Below, piece by piece: positions 30,496-39,519 of a DNA stretch of 64,000 nucleotides. Numbering within the stretch: position 1 is the first letter of the stretch; every line of letters starts with the position of its first letter. The stretch is from NCBI GenBank assembly GCA_027493525.1, contig JAOSKN010000003.1:1426001-1490000 (forward strand), in the 5' to 3' direction. Under the pieces are notes generated by a model that was not told where the DNA came from, searched no databases, and was given only the letters and a program-made list of their open reading frames with translations. The stretch comes from Planctomycetota bacterium (lineage in GTDB: Bacteria > Planctomycetota > SZUA-567 > H5-PLA8). Both the position numbers and the translations under genes were made by a program.

Positions 30496-31926
30496 CTACA
30501 GCTTCCAGAACCCCGTCGGCGGCGCGTTCTCCAGGGGTTTCAGCTTCGCGGCGTCGTAGGTGTAGTCCGTGCGGCCTTTGAGGTACTTCGCCATCCGCTC
30601 GCGCAGGCTCTTGAGGAGCTTGCGGTTGCCCGAGAGATCGTGCCGCTCGTGCGGATCCTCCTCGAGGTCGAAGATCTGCTCCTCGTTGTGCTTCACGAAC
30701 CAGATGTACTTGTGCGGGCCGTGGAGCAGGAAGTGATTCCCGATGTCGGCGCCGGCGTGTTCGCCGTGCAGATCCTCGCGCGTGCGGATCTTCTCGCCGC
30801 GCAGGATCGGGGCGAGCGACTTGCCATCGACCTTTTCGGGGATTTTCGCGCCGCCGAGTTCGCAGAAGGTCGGCAGGATGTCCTCCAGGCAGACCAGCTC
30901 GTCGCTGGCGCCCTGCTTGAGCGGGACGTTGCGGCCATGGATGAAGAAGGGCACGTGGGCGCTGCCTTCGTAGCCGAGGGATTTGCGGAAGAGGTGATGG
31001 TCGCCGAGCATCTCGCCGTGGTCGCTGCTGTAGAGCAGGTACAGCGGTTCCTTGCCGCGCGGCCCGCCGTAGGCGTAGAACGCTTCCATCAGGCGCTGGA
31101 GTTGGTCGTCGATGTGGTTGATCAGGCCAAAGTAGCCGGCCATGGCGTTGCGGATCTCCTCGATGCGGTACGGCCCGAACTTGGAATCGGCGGCGATGCC
31201 CGGGATCCAGTCCTCGAACTCGGGGACCCATTCGCCGATGTGCGGGCGCATGCGCTCGGCGCGGCGGACGTAGCGCTCGTAGTAGTCCCGCGGCGGGATC
31301 AGCGGGGGGTGCGGCGCCCAGTAGGAGAGGTGCAGGAAGAACGGCTGCGAGGGGTCGCGCTTCTGCGTCATGAACTCGATGGCCTTCGAGGTCAGGAAAG
31401 TCGTCTGGTGGTAGTACTCCTCGAGGTGGAAGGGGCGCGCGAGCCGGCCGTTGCCGTTGATGCCGTGCAAGTTGGAGGGCTCGCGCACGCCCATCTCGCG
31501 CAGCCAGTCGATGTAGTCGTTCTCGCGGGACCAGGCCGAATCCGGCCGGTACGCCGGGCCGTCGCTGCGGACCATGTGCTCGAAGCCGAAGCGGCGGCGC
31601 TGCGGCTGCTGGTGAAGCTTGCCGATGAGCTGGGTCTGGTAGCCGGCGTCGCGGAGCAGTTGGGGGAGCGTGAAGGGCGGGTCGAAGGGCGCGGACTCGC
31701 TGTAGCCGACGAGGCCGTGGGTAGCCGGCGCCTGGCCGGTGAGGATCGTGCGGCGCGCGGCGATACAGCTTGGGCAGGTGGTGTACCCGCGCCTGAAGTT
31801 GACGCCCGTGGCCGCCCAGTGGTCGAGGTTCGGCGTCTCCAGGACGGGGTTCCCGTTGAGGCCCAGGGCGTCGTAGCGCTGCTGGTCGGTGGTGATGAGG
31901 AGCAGGTGCGGGCGCGGCTCGGACAT
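30496..31926 (-). CDS. Sulfatase (arylsulfatase family)
   Basis: Sulfatases hydrolyse sulfate esters using a formylglycine made from Cys or Ser. The 476-residue product opens with the metal-binding stretch PHLLLITTDQQRYDALG and has the active-site motif CIAARRTILTG, a C-x-A-x-R variant, near residue 53. Further blocks are FLHLSYWAPHPPLIPP and LYLLYSSDHGEMLGDH. No signal peptide is seen, which differs from many exported planctomycete sulfatases. It diverges from coaX. Confidence 0.93.
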   Translation of the reverse strand: MSEPRPHLLLITTDQQRYDALGLNGNPVLETPNLDHWAATGVNFRRGYTTCPSCIAARRTILTGQAPATHGLVGYSESAPFDPPFTLPQLLRDAGYQTQLIGKLHQQPQRRRFGFEHMVRSDGPAYRPDSAWSRENDYIDWLREMGVREPSNLHGINGNGRLARPFHLEEYYHQTTFLTSKAIEFMTQKRDPSQPFFLHLSYWAPHPPLIPPRDYYERYVRRAERMRPHIGEWVPEFEDWIPGIAADSKFGPYRIEEIRNAMAGYFGLINHIDDQLQRLMEAFYAYGGPRGKEPLYLLYSSDHGEMLGDHHLFRKSLGYEGSAHVPFFIHGRNVPLKQGASDELVCLEDILPTFCELGGAKIPEKVDGKSLAPILRGEKIRTREDLHGEHAGADIGNHFLLHGPHKYIWFVKHNEEQIFDLEEDPHERHDLSGNRKLLKSLRERMAKYLKGRTDYTYDAAKLKPLENAPPTGFWKL

Positions 31927-32025
31927 GGGGGTCTCCGCTCAGGCTGGCGAGGTTTACAGGAAGACGTATGATAGCCTGACGCATTCGATGGCGCTTGTCA
32001 CCTGCAACCGGCGGCCCTTTCACCG

Positions 32026-32910
32026 ATGCCCGCACACGCCCACCCGCACGACCACACCCACTGCGAGCACGCGCGGCGCCCGCCCGCCACCGCGCTGGCG
32101 CTCGCGGTGGGGAACACGAACACCGCCGTCCGCGCGCTGGCGGAAGACTGGATCGATTCTCCGTGCGGCCCGCTCCCCACGAACGAACTCGCGCGCCGCC
32201 CCGCCGCGGCCTGGCGCTGGATCGAGCATGTCGCGCAGGTCCAAAAGGAGACCGAAGTGGTCCTCGGCGGCGTGGTGCCGAAGGCGCTCGACGCGCTGGA
32301 GAAGCTGCTTCGCAAGCGCGGCGGCCCGCGGGTCTGGCGCTTCCGCCGGAACCTCCCCTGCCCGCTCAAGATCGCGCCCAAGCCCGCCCGCGCGGTCGGC
32401 GACGACCGGCTGCTGGCGGCGCTCGCGACACTGAGCTTCGGGGACTCGCATCCGTGGGTCATCGTCGATTGCGGCACCGCGATAACCGTCAACGCCTTTC
32501 GCCCCGCGAAGCGCGGGAATCTGGGCACCTTCGAAGGCGGTCTGATCTTCCCCGGCGAACGGCTGGCCCTGGAGGCCCTTGCGCGCGGCACCGCGCAGCT
32601 TCCCGAGCTGGCGCCTTGGCCGGAGGACACACGACGCAAACCGCCGGCGCTCGGCAAGAACACCGCGGAGGCGATCCGCGCTGGCGTGCGCCGGATGGTC
32701 CAGCATGCCATCGCCGCCGTCGCGCGCGATCAGGCTAAGCTGCTCGGCCGCGGCACAAGGATCCTTTTGACCGGCGGCGGCATCGAACCCCTGGCGAAGG
32801 ACTTGCAGAAGGAACTCAAGGCGTATAAGCCGCATCTCTATCACGAAGCCGTGCCCGACGGGTTGCTCACCGCGTGGGCCTGCCACAGGCAGTGGAAACC
32901 GCCGAGCTGA
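32026..32910 (+). CDS. coaX: Type III pantothenate kinase (CoaX), with altered first motif
   Basis: CoaX phosphorylates pantothenate at the first step of CoA synthesis. The 294-residue product shows VGNTNTAV (ATP motif), GDDRLLAAL, VIVDCGTAITVNAF and GTFEGGLIFPG. In typical members the first motif is DxGNT; here that Asp is Ala (LAVGNTNT). The N-terminus is His-rich (AHAHPHDHTHCEH), unusual for the family. The 3' end overlaps mnmE by 37 bases. Identity is good; activity is less certain because of the Asp change. Confidence 0.85.
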   Translation: MPAHAHPHDHTHCEHARRPPATALALAVGNTNTAVRALAEDWIDSPCGPLPTNELARRPAAAWRWIEHVAQVQKETEVVLGGVVPKALDALEKLLRKRGGPRVWRFRRNLPCPLKIAPKPARAVGDDRLLAALATLSFGDSHPWVIVDCGTAITVNAFRPAKRGNLGTFEGGLIFPGERLALEALARGTAQLPELAPWPEDTRRKPPALGKNTAEAIRAGVRRMVQHAIAAVARDQAKLLGRGTRILLTGGGIEPLAKDLQKELKAYKPHLYHEAVPDGLLTAWACHRQWKPPS

Positions 32911-34199
32911 AGCGCCGCGTGGAACCACCGCCGCCCTCCTCCGATCCGATCTGCGTCCAGGCGACGGCGCCGGGCGCCGCGGCCATCGCCACGTTCGTGC
33001 TCGACGGCAAAGGCGCGCTGGCGGCCTTCACGCCGCTGTGGAAGGGCCAACAAGCGCCCGAGGCCTCGCAAGCGGGGCGGCTTCTGCACGGTCAGCTCGT
33101 CGACGCCGGCGGGAAGCTCGTGGACGAGGTCGTCGCCGCGCCGCTCGGCGAAAAAGAGAGCGAGACGGGCTTCGAGCAGCTCGAGCTCTCCTGCCACGGC
33201 GGCCTGGGGACGTGCGCCGCCGTGCGCGAGACGCTGGTGGCCGCGGGATTCCGCCACGCTCCGGCGCACGAGCTGTCCGCGCGCGCGCATCGCGCGGGAA
33301 AGCTGGGCCTGATCGAGCTGGAAACGCGGCTGCGCCTGCCGGCCGCCGCCACGCCTCGGCAGGCCGAACTGCTGCTGGCGCGCGGCGAGTTCCAGGCGCG
33401 CTGGGAGCGGCTGGGGATGGAGGCCTCGCTGGGCATGCGCCGGCGCGAGATCGACTGGCGCGAGCCGTTGCACGCCGCCGCGCTCCTCGATTACGAACGC
33501 AGCGAGCCGGGACGGAAGCTGCTCGCCACGCACCGCGTGCTCCTCGCCGGCCCCGTCAACGCCGGGAAGTCCACGCTCTCCAACCGGCTGCTGGGCGCGG
33601 AGGCCTCCCTGGTCGGCGACGAGCCCGGGACCACGCGCGACCGGCTGGAGCGCCCCGCCGCGACGCGCGGGCTGGCGCTGAACCTCATCGACGCCGCGGG
33701 CCTGCGCGCGCCCTCCGAGGATCTGGAGCGCGAAGGCCAGCGCCGCGCGCTGGAGGCCGCCGCGGAGGCGGACCTGGTCCTGATCGTGATCGACGGTTCG
33801 CGCGCGCCGGCGGAGGCCGAGTGCGCGGCGCTGGAGCCGCTCGCCGCGCGCCCGCGCCTGCTGGTCCTGAACAAGCTCGACCTGGGCACGCACGCGGAGG
33901 CGGAGGGGCTGGCCTTCGCGCTCGGCGCGGAGACTTGCCGCGTCTGCGCGCGGGACGGACGGGGGCTGGACGAACTGGAGTTGGCCATCGAGCGGGCGCT
34001 GCTGGGCGTGGAAGGCTTCGAAGCCGGCGGGCCGTTCACGCCGCGGCAGGCGCGCGCGCTGGAGGCGCTGAAGTGGGGGCTCGAACAGGGATTGGACGGC
34101 GTGGAGCTGATCGGGCATATTCGGAACCTCGTAGGCACCCGTCCCAATGAAGAGGAACTGGCGGCGGTCTTCCGCGAATGGGCGCGGAACGACGCGTAG
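32874..34199 (+). CDS. mnmE: tRNA modification GTPase MnmE-like protein lacking the C-terminal CxGK motif
   Basis: MnmE with MnmG modifies the wobble uridine of several tRNAs. The 441-residue product has a TrmE-N-like start (ICVQATAPGAAAIATF), a helical middle, and a GTPase domain with GPVNAGKSTLSNRLLG, GTTRDRLE, LIDAAGLRAP and LNKLDL. The C-terminus ends VFREWARNDA where typical MnmE ends with C-I/L/V-G-K, so the catalytic cysteine motif is missing. The start is a GTG inside coaX; no in-frame ATG fits. MnmG is not in the window. Confidence 0.88.
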   Translation: MGLPQAVETAELKRRVEPPPPSSDPICVQATAPGAAAIATFVLDGKGALAAFTPLWKGQQAPEASQAGRLLHGQLVDAGGKLVDEVVAAPLGEKESETGFEQLELSCHGGLGTCAAVRETLVAAGFRHAPAHELSARAHRAGKLGLIELETRLRLPAAATPRQAELLLARGEFQARWERLGMEASLGMRRREIDWREPLHAAALLDYERSEPGRKLLATHRVLLAGPVNAGKSTLSNRLLGAEASLVGDEPGTTRDRLERPAATRGLALNLIDAAGLRAPSEDLEREGQRRALEAAAEADLVLIVIDGSRAPAEAECAALEPLAARPRLLVLNKLDLGTHAEAEGLAFALGAETCRVCARDGRGLDELELAIERALLGVEGFEAGGPFTPRQARALEALKWGLEQGLDGVELIGHIRNLVGTRPNEEELAAVFREWARNDA

Positions 34200-34210
34200 C
34201 CCCGCACGGC

Positions 34211-34789
34211 ATGGCAAAGCGCAAAGGCCCCCATTCCGAGTCGCGCAAGGAGCGCGCGATCCACGACGCGAAGTGGATCCGCAAGCAGATCGACGTCTTC
34301 GCGCGGGAGATCCTCGACTCGGGGATGCTCGACCTCGCGCTGATCGTGGGCATCCGGCGGCGCGGCGCGGAGTTGGCGCGGCGCGTGCAGAAGCAACTCG
34401 AGCAGACCGGCGGCCGGAAGGTGCCCTACGGCGCGCTGGACATCACGCTCTACCGCGACGACGTGGCGCTGCGCGGCCCGGCGCTCCACACCGGCAAGAA
34501 GGGCACCGTCATCGACGGCCCGGTGGACCACCGCGTGGTCTTCCTGATCGACGACGTGATCTGCACGGGACGGACGATCCGCGCGGCGCTGGACGAATTG
34601 ACCGATTTCGGCCGCCCCGGCGCGGTACGGCTCTTCAGCCTGATCGACCGCGGCGGGCGGGAGCTGCCGATCCAGCCCGACCGCGTCGCCGAACGGCTCA
34701 GCGTGCCCCACGCCGACCGCGTGGACGTGCGCCTGGAGGAGACCGACGGCGAGGAAGGCGTCTACGTGGTGGTGGGCGGAATGCGCTGA
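34211..34789 (+). CDS. pyrR: Bifunctional pyr operon regulator / uracil phosphoribosyltransferase PyrR
   Basis: PyrR senses UMP/PRPP and in Gram-positive bacteria attenuates pyr transcription by RNA binding. The 192-residue product (start MAKRKGPHSE) has LALIVGIRRRGAELARR and the PRPP loop VVFLIDDVICTGRTIRAALD. It begins 11 bases after mnmE and is followed by a hairpin and pyrB, fitting a regulated pyr operon. A standard PyrR-binding anti-antiterminator was not recognised. Confidence 0.95.
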   Translation: MAKRKGPHSESRKERAIHDAKWIRKQIDVFAREILDSGMLDLALIVGIRRRGAELARRVQKQLEQTGGRKVPYGALDITLYRDDVALRGPALHTGKKGTVIDGPVDHRVVFLIDDVICTGRTIRAALDELTDFGRPGAVRLFSLIDRGGRELPIQPDRVAERLSVPHADRVDVRLEETDGEEGVYVVVGGMR

Positions 34790-34792
34790 GCG

Positions 34793-34910
34793 GATTTTCG
34801 ATTTCAGATTGACGATTCACGATTGAAAAGGAGGGCGGTTGCCGAAAGGCGGAAACCGAATTGCGCGCCTGCGCGAATCGTCAATCCTCAATCGTCAATC
34901 GTCAATACCC
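34793..34910. repeat. Inverted heptamer arrays forming a leader hairpin between pyrR and pyrB
   Basis: Left arm: five GATTxxx heptamers at 34793-34827. Right arm: AATCGTC-type heptamers at 34876-34903 plus AATACCC directly before the pyrB ATG. Left 34807-34825 and right 34889-34907 pair over 17 of 19 positions around a 63-base loop. The loop contains AAAAGGAGGG followed by TTG (34839), an alternative in-frame pyrB start. The element could act as a leader hairpin. Confidence 0.75.
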
Positions 34911-35846
34911 ATGCCCTGGACCCGCAAGCACCTGCTGGACCTGGAGTCGCTCAGCAAGGCCGAGATCGTGGAGCTCCTCGACACGGCCGCCTCGTTCAAG
35001 GAAGTCTCCGGGCGCAGCGTCAAAAAAGTCCCCGCGCTGCGCGGGCGCGTCGTGGTCAACCTCTTCTTCGAGGCCTCCACGCGCACCAGCAACAGTTTCG
35101 CGCTCGCGGCCAAGCGCCTCTCGGCGGACACGATGAGCTTCTCCAGTTCCGGATCGAGCGTCAGCAAGGGCGAGACGCTGATCGACACGGCGAAGAACAT
35201 CGAGGCGATGGGCGTGGATGCCTTCGTGATCCGGCACTCGGCGCCCGGCGCGCCGCACTTCCTGGCCCGGCACACGAACTGCTCGGTGCTCAACGCCGGC
35301 GACGGGAGCCACGAACACCCCACGCAGGGCCTGCTCGACATCTTCACCATCCGCGAGAAGCTCGGCAAGGTCGCGGGGCTGACGGTCTCGATCCTGGGCG
35401 ACATCCGGCACAGCCGCGTGGCGCGCTCGAACGCGCACGGCCTGCGCAAGCTCGGCGCGCGCGTGATCCTCGCCGGCCCGCCCACGCTGGTCCCGCCGGC
35501 CATCGGCGCGGCGCTGGGGGTCGAAGTGAGCCACGATATCGACGCGGTGGTCGAGCAGTCGGACGTCTTGAACTGCCTGCGCATCCAGTTCGAGCGCAAA
35601 GCCGGGCGCTTCTTCCCCGGCGTGCGCGAGTACGCCGCGATCTACGGCCTGACCGAGGAGCGCATGAAGCGCGCGAAGGCCGCCGCGATCATCATGCACC
35701 CCGGGCCGATCAACCGCGGCATCGAGTTGACGCCGGAACTCGCCGACGGCCCGCGCAGCGTGATTTTGGAGCAGGTGAGCAACGGATTGGCGGTGCGGAT
35801 GGCGGCGCTGTACTTGTGCCTGGGGGTTAGAATCAGCCAAGTTTGA
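34911..35846 (+). CDS. pyrB: Aspartate carbamoyltransferase catalytic chain
   Basis: PyrB makes carbamoyl-aspartate in pyrimidine synthesis. The 311-residue product keeps the carbamoyl-phosphate motif FFEASTRTSNSFALA, the HPTQGLLD block, ILGDIRHSRVARSN and MHPGPINRGIEL. Family N-termini match the ATG at 34911, but that codon has no ribosome-binding site and touches a heptamer array. A TTG at 34839 behind AAGGAGG would add 24 residues. The next gene, an AAA/DUF4143 protein, separates it from pyrC. Confidence 0.95.
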   Translation: MPWTRKHLLDLESLSKAEIVELLDTAASFKEVSGRSVKKVPALRGRVVVNLFFEASTRTSNSFALAAKRLSADTMSFSSSGSSVSKGETLIDTAKNIEAMGVDAFVIRHSAPGAPHFLARHTNCSVLNAGDGSHEHPTQGLLDIFTIREKLGKVAGLTVSILGDIRHSRVARSNAHGLRKLGARVILAGPPTLVPPAIGAALGVEVSHDIDAVVEQSDVLNCLRIQFERKAGRFFPGVREYAAIYGLTEERMKRAKAAAIIMHPGPINRGIELTPELADGPRSVILEQVSNGLAVRMAALYLCLGVRISQV

Positions 35847-35868
35847 AATCTTGCATCTGGAATTAAAC

Positions 35869-37372
35869 ATGACAAGAGACATCTTCGACAAGGGACGATT
35901 GCATCCCGAGCTTGATGCGTTTGTACGGGATTCTAATCCTTGGTGGGAAGGCAAGCCCGGGCCGGCATTACCTCCCTATCGTCGGTGGGCATTCCATACA
36001 ACGCTCAAAAAGATGAATGCGGGGCTGGCGCACGCAGTCGTTCTGCGTGGACCTCGCCAAGTCGGGAAAACAACGCTTCAACTTCAAATTATCGAACAAC
36101 TGATGGCGAGCCAAGGCATCGAACCCACGCGCATTTTTTCGGGTTCAGTTTGATGAATTGCCTTCGCTAAGAGGCCTGAAAGATTCGATTCTCTCGCTTG
36201 CCAGATGGTACGAGAACCGCATTCTGAAGCACTCGCTCAACGAAACCGCGCGCGCTGGAAAGCCCGCCTACATTTTTCTAGATGAAGTTCAAAATCTCAA
36301 CGATTGGGCACCCCAGATCAAAGCGCTTGTCGACCAGAATACTGTCAAGGTTCTTGTTACTGGAAGTTCTGCGCTCCGAATTGAGGCCGGCAGGGACAGC
36401 CTCGCCGGCAGAATTACGACCGTGGAACTTGGAACCTTGCTATTGAGGGAAATCGCCGAAATTGGACTACAAGAGTCCCTCCAGCCCTTCCTCCCCGAAA
36501 ATGGCCTAGAGCCTTTGTTGCGCCAGGAATTCTGGAAGGACCTCCACGCGCACGGAGTCGCGCATAAGGATCTACGAGACCGCGCATTTAAGGCCTTTTC
36601 GCTTAGAGGTGGTTATCCCATGGCCCAAGCGAATCCCGAGGTGCCATGGTCGGAAATTGCTGACCAGCTCAATGAGACTGTAGTTAAACGGGCCATACAG
36701 CACGATCTTCGGATGGGCGCCCGCGGTAAAAGACGAGACCAACAACTGCTTGAAGAAGTCTATCGATTAGCTTGTAGGTATGCGGGACAATCGCCGGGGC
36801 GCGATATTTTCGTTCAAGAAGTCAAACAATTATTAGAAGGCGGTGTCGGCTGGACACGGATTCTAGCCTACCTGAGATTTCTGGATGGCGCGCTGCTTAT
36901 TAAGCTAATCCATCCAATGGAATTAAGGCTTAAGCGAAGGAAAGGAAATGACAAGATATGCTTGTGCGACCATGCCTTAAGAGCGAGTTGGTTACAAGAG
37001 ATCATTCCGCTTCATGATGAGGGGCTAAAAGAGGCCACTCACTTGAGCGATCTTGCCGGCCACATCGCGGAAAGCGCTGTTGGATATTACCTATCCAGCC
37101 TTCCGCATCTGGATCTCGCTCACTTTCCCACACGAGCAGTTGAACCGGAAATTGACTTTGTACTTACCGTTGGCGACAAGCGTATCCCTTTGGAGGTGAA
37201 ATATCGGCGCAGAATTGACCCACATTCGGATACCCTTGGGATACGCTCCTTTATCGAGAAGTCTGTGTACAATGCGCCATTTGGTATTCTAGTCACGCTA
37301 CTTGACGATGTGCCAATACCGGACCCACGAATAGTTTCCATTTCTCTCCCTTCCTTGTTGCTCATGAGATGA
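35869..37372 (+). CDS. AAA+ ATPase with DUF4143-type C-terminus (frameshifted), inserted in the pyr operon
   Basis: The N-terminal AAA domain has Walker A GPRQVGKTTLQLQ and Walker B AYIFLDEVQNLNDW. The arginine/sensor region is LVTGSSALRIEAGRDSLAGR, and the C-terminal part (EPEIDFVLTVGDKRIPLEVKY) is a PD-(D/E)xK-like DUF4143 module. The frame breaks at T6 36134-36139; removing one T gives RIFRVQFDELPSLRG and 500 residues. It is visibly AT-richer than pyrB and pyrC and has no pyrimidine role. It is probably an acquired cassette; its stop overlaps an upstream pyrC ATG as ATGA. Confidence 0.85.
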
Positions 37373-37401
37373 AAACCAACGGGAGGTCAGCCAAGCCAGC
37401 C

Positions 37402-38751
37402 ATGTCCATCCTCACCCTCACCCACGGCCGCCTCTTCGACCCGTCCCGCAGACTGGACCGGCAGGCCGACGTGCTCATCGACCGCGCCGCCGGCGTCATA
37501 AAAGCCATCGGCAAGAACCTCAAGGCGCCCGCCGGCGCCGAAGTGCTCGACTGCACGGACCTGCTCGTCTGCCCGGGCTTCCTCGACATCCACGTGCACT
37601 TCCGCGAGCCCGGGTACACGTCGAAGGAGACGATCGCGACGGGGAGCGCGGCGGCGGTGCACGGCGGGTTCACGACCGTTGTGACGCAGCCGAACACCGA
37701 CCCGCCGCTCGATAACGCCAGCGCCATCGCATACCAGTACCTTCAGGCACAGAACGCCGGCATGGCGCGCGTCTACCCGATGGGCTGCATCACCAAGGGG
37801 CGCGCGGGCGAGGACCTGGCCGAACTGGGGCTGCTGGCCCGCGCGGGGGCGGTGGGCTTCACCGACGACGGGGACTGCGTGCGTTCGAGCTTCCTGATGC
37901 GCAGCGCGCTGGAGTACGCGCGCTCGCTGGGCAAGGTCGTGGTGGAGCACTGCGAGGACCACGACCTGTCCAACGGCGCGATCCTGCACGAAGGCCGCGT
38001 CAGCGCGGCGCTGGGGATCAACGGGTATCCGTCGGCGGCCGAGGAGATCGTCGTCGCGCGCGACATCCGGCTGGCCAAGCTGGCCAACGCGCGGCTGCAC
38101 GTCCAGCACATCAGCGCCAAGGGCAGCGTCGCGCTGGTCCGGGAGGCCAAGCGCCGCGGCGTGAAGGTCAGCACCGAAGTCGCCCCGCACCACCTGCTGC
38201 TCACCGCCGAATGCTGCCGGGACTTCGACGCGAACTTCAAGATGAACCCGCCGCTGCGAGAGGAGTCCGACCTGGAGGCGTGCCTCGAAGGACTCGCCGA
38301 CGGCTCCATCGACTGCTTCGCCAGCGATCACGCGCCGCATACGACGGAGGAGAAGTCGCAGGAGTTCATCCACGCGCCCAACGGCGTGATCGGGCTCGAG
38401 ACGAACATCGGCGTGCTGCTGACGCACCTGGTCCACAAGCAGAGGCTGAGCCTGAAGCGGTTCGTGGAGGCATGGACGAGCGCCGCGGCGCGGATCTTCG
38501 ATCTGCCCGGCGGGTCGCTCAAGGTCGGCGGCCCCGCGGACCTGACGATCCTGGACCTGGACCTGCGCTGGCAGGTGGACGCCGCGCGCTTCAGGAGCAA
38601 GGCGCGGAATTGTCCGTTCGCGGGCTGGCACCTGAAGGGCGCGCCGGCTTACACGATTGTCGGCGGGCGGATCTTCGAGGCCATCGGACGGACGATGCGC
38701 GAAACGGGCGCGCCGAAGCCGAAGGCCAAGGCCAAAGCCCGGACGCGCTGA
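37402..38751 (+). CDS. pyrC: Dihydroorotase (class I, PyrC)
   Basis: Dihydroorotase cyclises carbamoyl-aspartate. The 449-residue product has the metal motif DIHVHFREPGYTSKE, later HISAKGS, APHHLLLTAE and ASDHAPHTTEEK, all zinc-site blocks. The native start is probably the ATG at 37402 behind GGGAGG, although an in-frame ATG at 37369 overlaps the preceding gene. The tail is Lys/Ala-rich (KPKAKAKARTR), a smaller version of the basic tail on PPDK. Confidence 0.96.
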   Translation: MSILTLTHGRLFDPSRRLDRQADVLIDRAAGVIKAIGKNLKAPAGAEVLDCTDLLVCPGFLDIHVHFREPGYTSKETIATGSAAAVHGGFTTVVTQPNTDPPLDNASAIAYQYLQAQNAGMARVYPMGCITKGRAGEDLAELGLLARAGAVGFTDDGDCVRSSFLMRSALEYARSLGKVVVEHCEDHDLSNGAILHEGRVSAALGINGYPSAAEEIVVARDIRLAKLANARLHVQHISAKGSVALVREAKRRGVKVSTEVAPHHLLLTAECCRDFDANFKMNPPLREESDLEACLEGLADGSIDCFASDHAPHTTEEKSQEFIHAPNGVIGLETNIGVLLTHLVHKQRLSLKRFVEAWTSAAARIFDLPGGSLKVGGPADLTILDLDLRWQVDAARFRSKARNCPFAGWHLKGAPAYTIVGGRIFEAIGRTMRETGAPKPKAKAKARTR

Positions 38752-38906
38752 GCGCCACACGGCCGCGCCGCCGTTTGCGTAACTCGTAATCCTTGGCGCT
38801 TCGGCGCGCGGTTACGCGCTTCAGGCACGCTGCATTATTTCGAACCGCGGCCCGCGCCACAGCGTACATCCAGGAAAGCGGATCGCCTCGGTTCGGACAT
38901 GCGGCC

Positions 38907-39431
38907 ATGCCGGAAGAAATCTCGAGTCCTCCTCATCGCGATTTGCGCTCCTCCGCGGGTCGGATCGCCGCCGCGCTGGCCGTGGGGTTGATCGCCCTGG
39001 TCCTGGCGGGCCTGTACTTCTCGGGCTTCACGCGCCATACGAAATTCGATGCGCGCAAACGGCAATGCGCCAGCAACCTCTCCCAGATCGGCAAAGCATT
39101 GAGCATATATGCCGACATCGGCGAACACATGGGTCGCTTCCCGCCGAAGCTCTCCGACCTGTATCCCGGCATCGTCACGGATCCGCGCGTTTTTCTGTGC
39201 CCCAATTGCGCGAAAGGCCAGGAAGGGGCGGCGGAAGGCCCCGTCCCGCGGATCGACTTCGTGTACCGGCCCGGCCACACCGAATCCCACACCACCGAGC
39301 CCATCGCGTACTGCGTGCACTGCGGCCGCGGCGAAGGCGGAAACGTGCTGATGGGGGACGAGCGCGTCGAATGGTACGAAGGCGCATTGCCGCTGCCGCC
39401 TCCTCCCGCACCTCCCGGCGCGAATTCCTGA
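38907..39431 (+). CDS. Pseudopilin-like membrane protein (H-X9-DG type)
   Basis: The 174-residue product has one N-terminal helix (AAALAVGLIALVLAGLYFSG), then RKRQCASNLSQIGKALSIYAD, the pattern of the DUF1559/H-X9-DG group common in planctomycetes. It lacks a classical prepilin peptidase site. Later cysteine pairs (CPNC... CVHC) and HCGRGEGGNVLMGDERVEW replace the usual H-X9-DG end. It is probably an extracellular or periplasmic anchored protein; the pilus link is inferred. Confidence 0.7.
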   Translation: MPEEISSPPHRDLRSSAGRIAAALAVGLIALVLAGLYFSGFTRHTKFDARKRQCASNLSQIGKALSIYADIGEHMGRFPPKLSDLYPGIVTDPRVFLCPNCAKGQEGAAEGPVPRIDFVYRPGHTESHTTEPIAYCVHCGRGEGGNVLMGDERVEWYEGALPLPPPPAPPGANS

Positions 39432-39519
39432 AGCCGGCCTCCGTCCGCGCCGATACCCGGACCAGGGCGCGCCGCGTCCCGGCTCGTTCTCAAAAACCAC
39501 TCACGCGGAGGGTCTGCCC

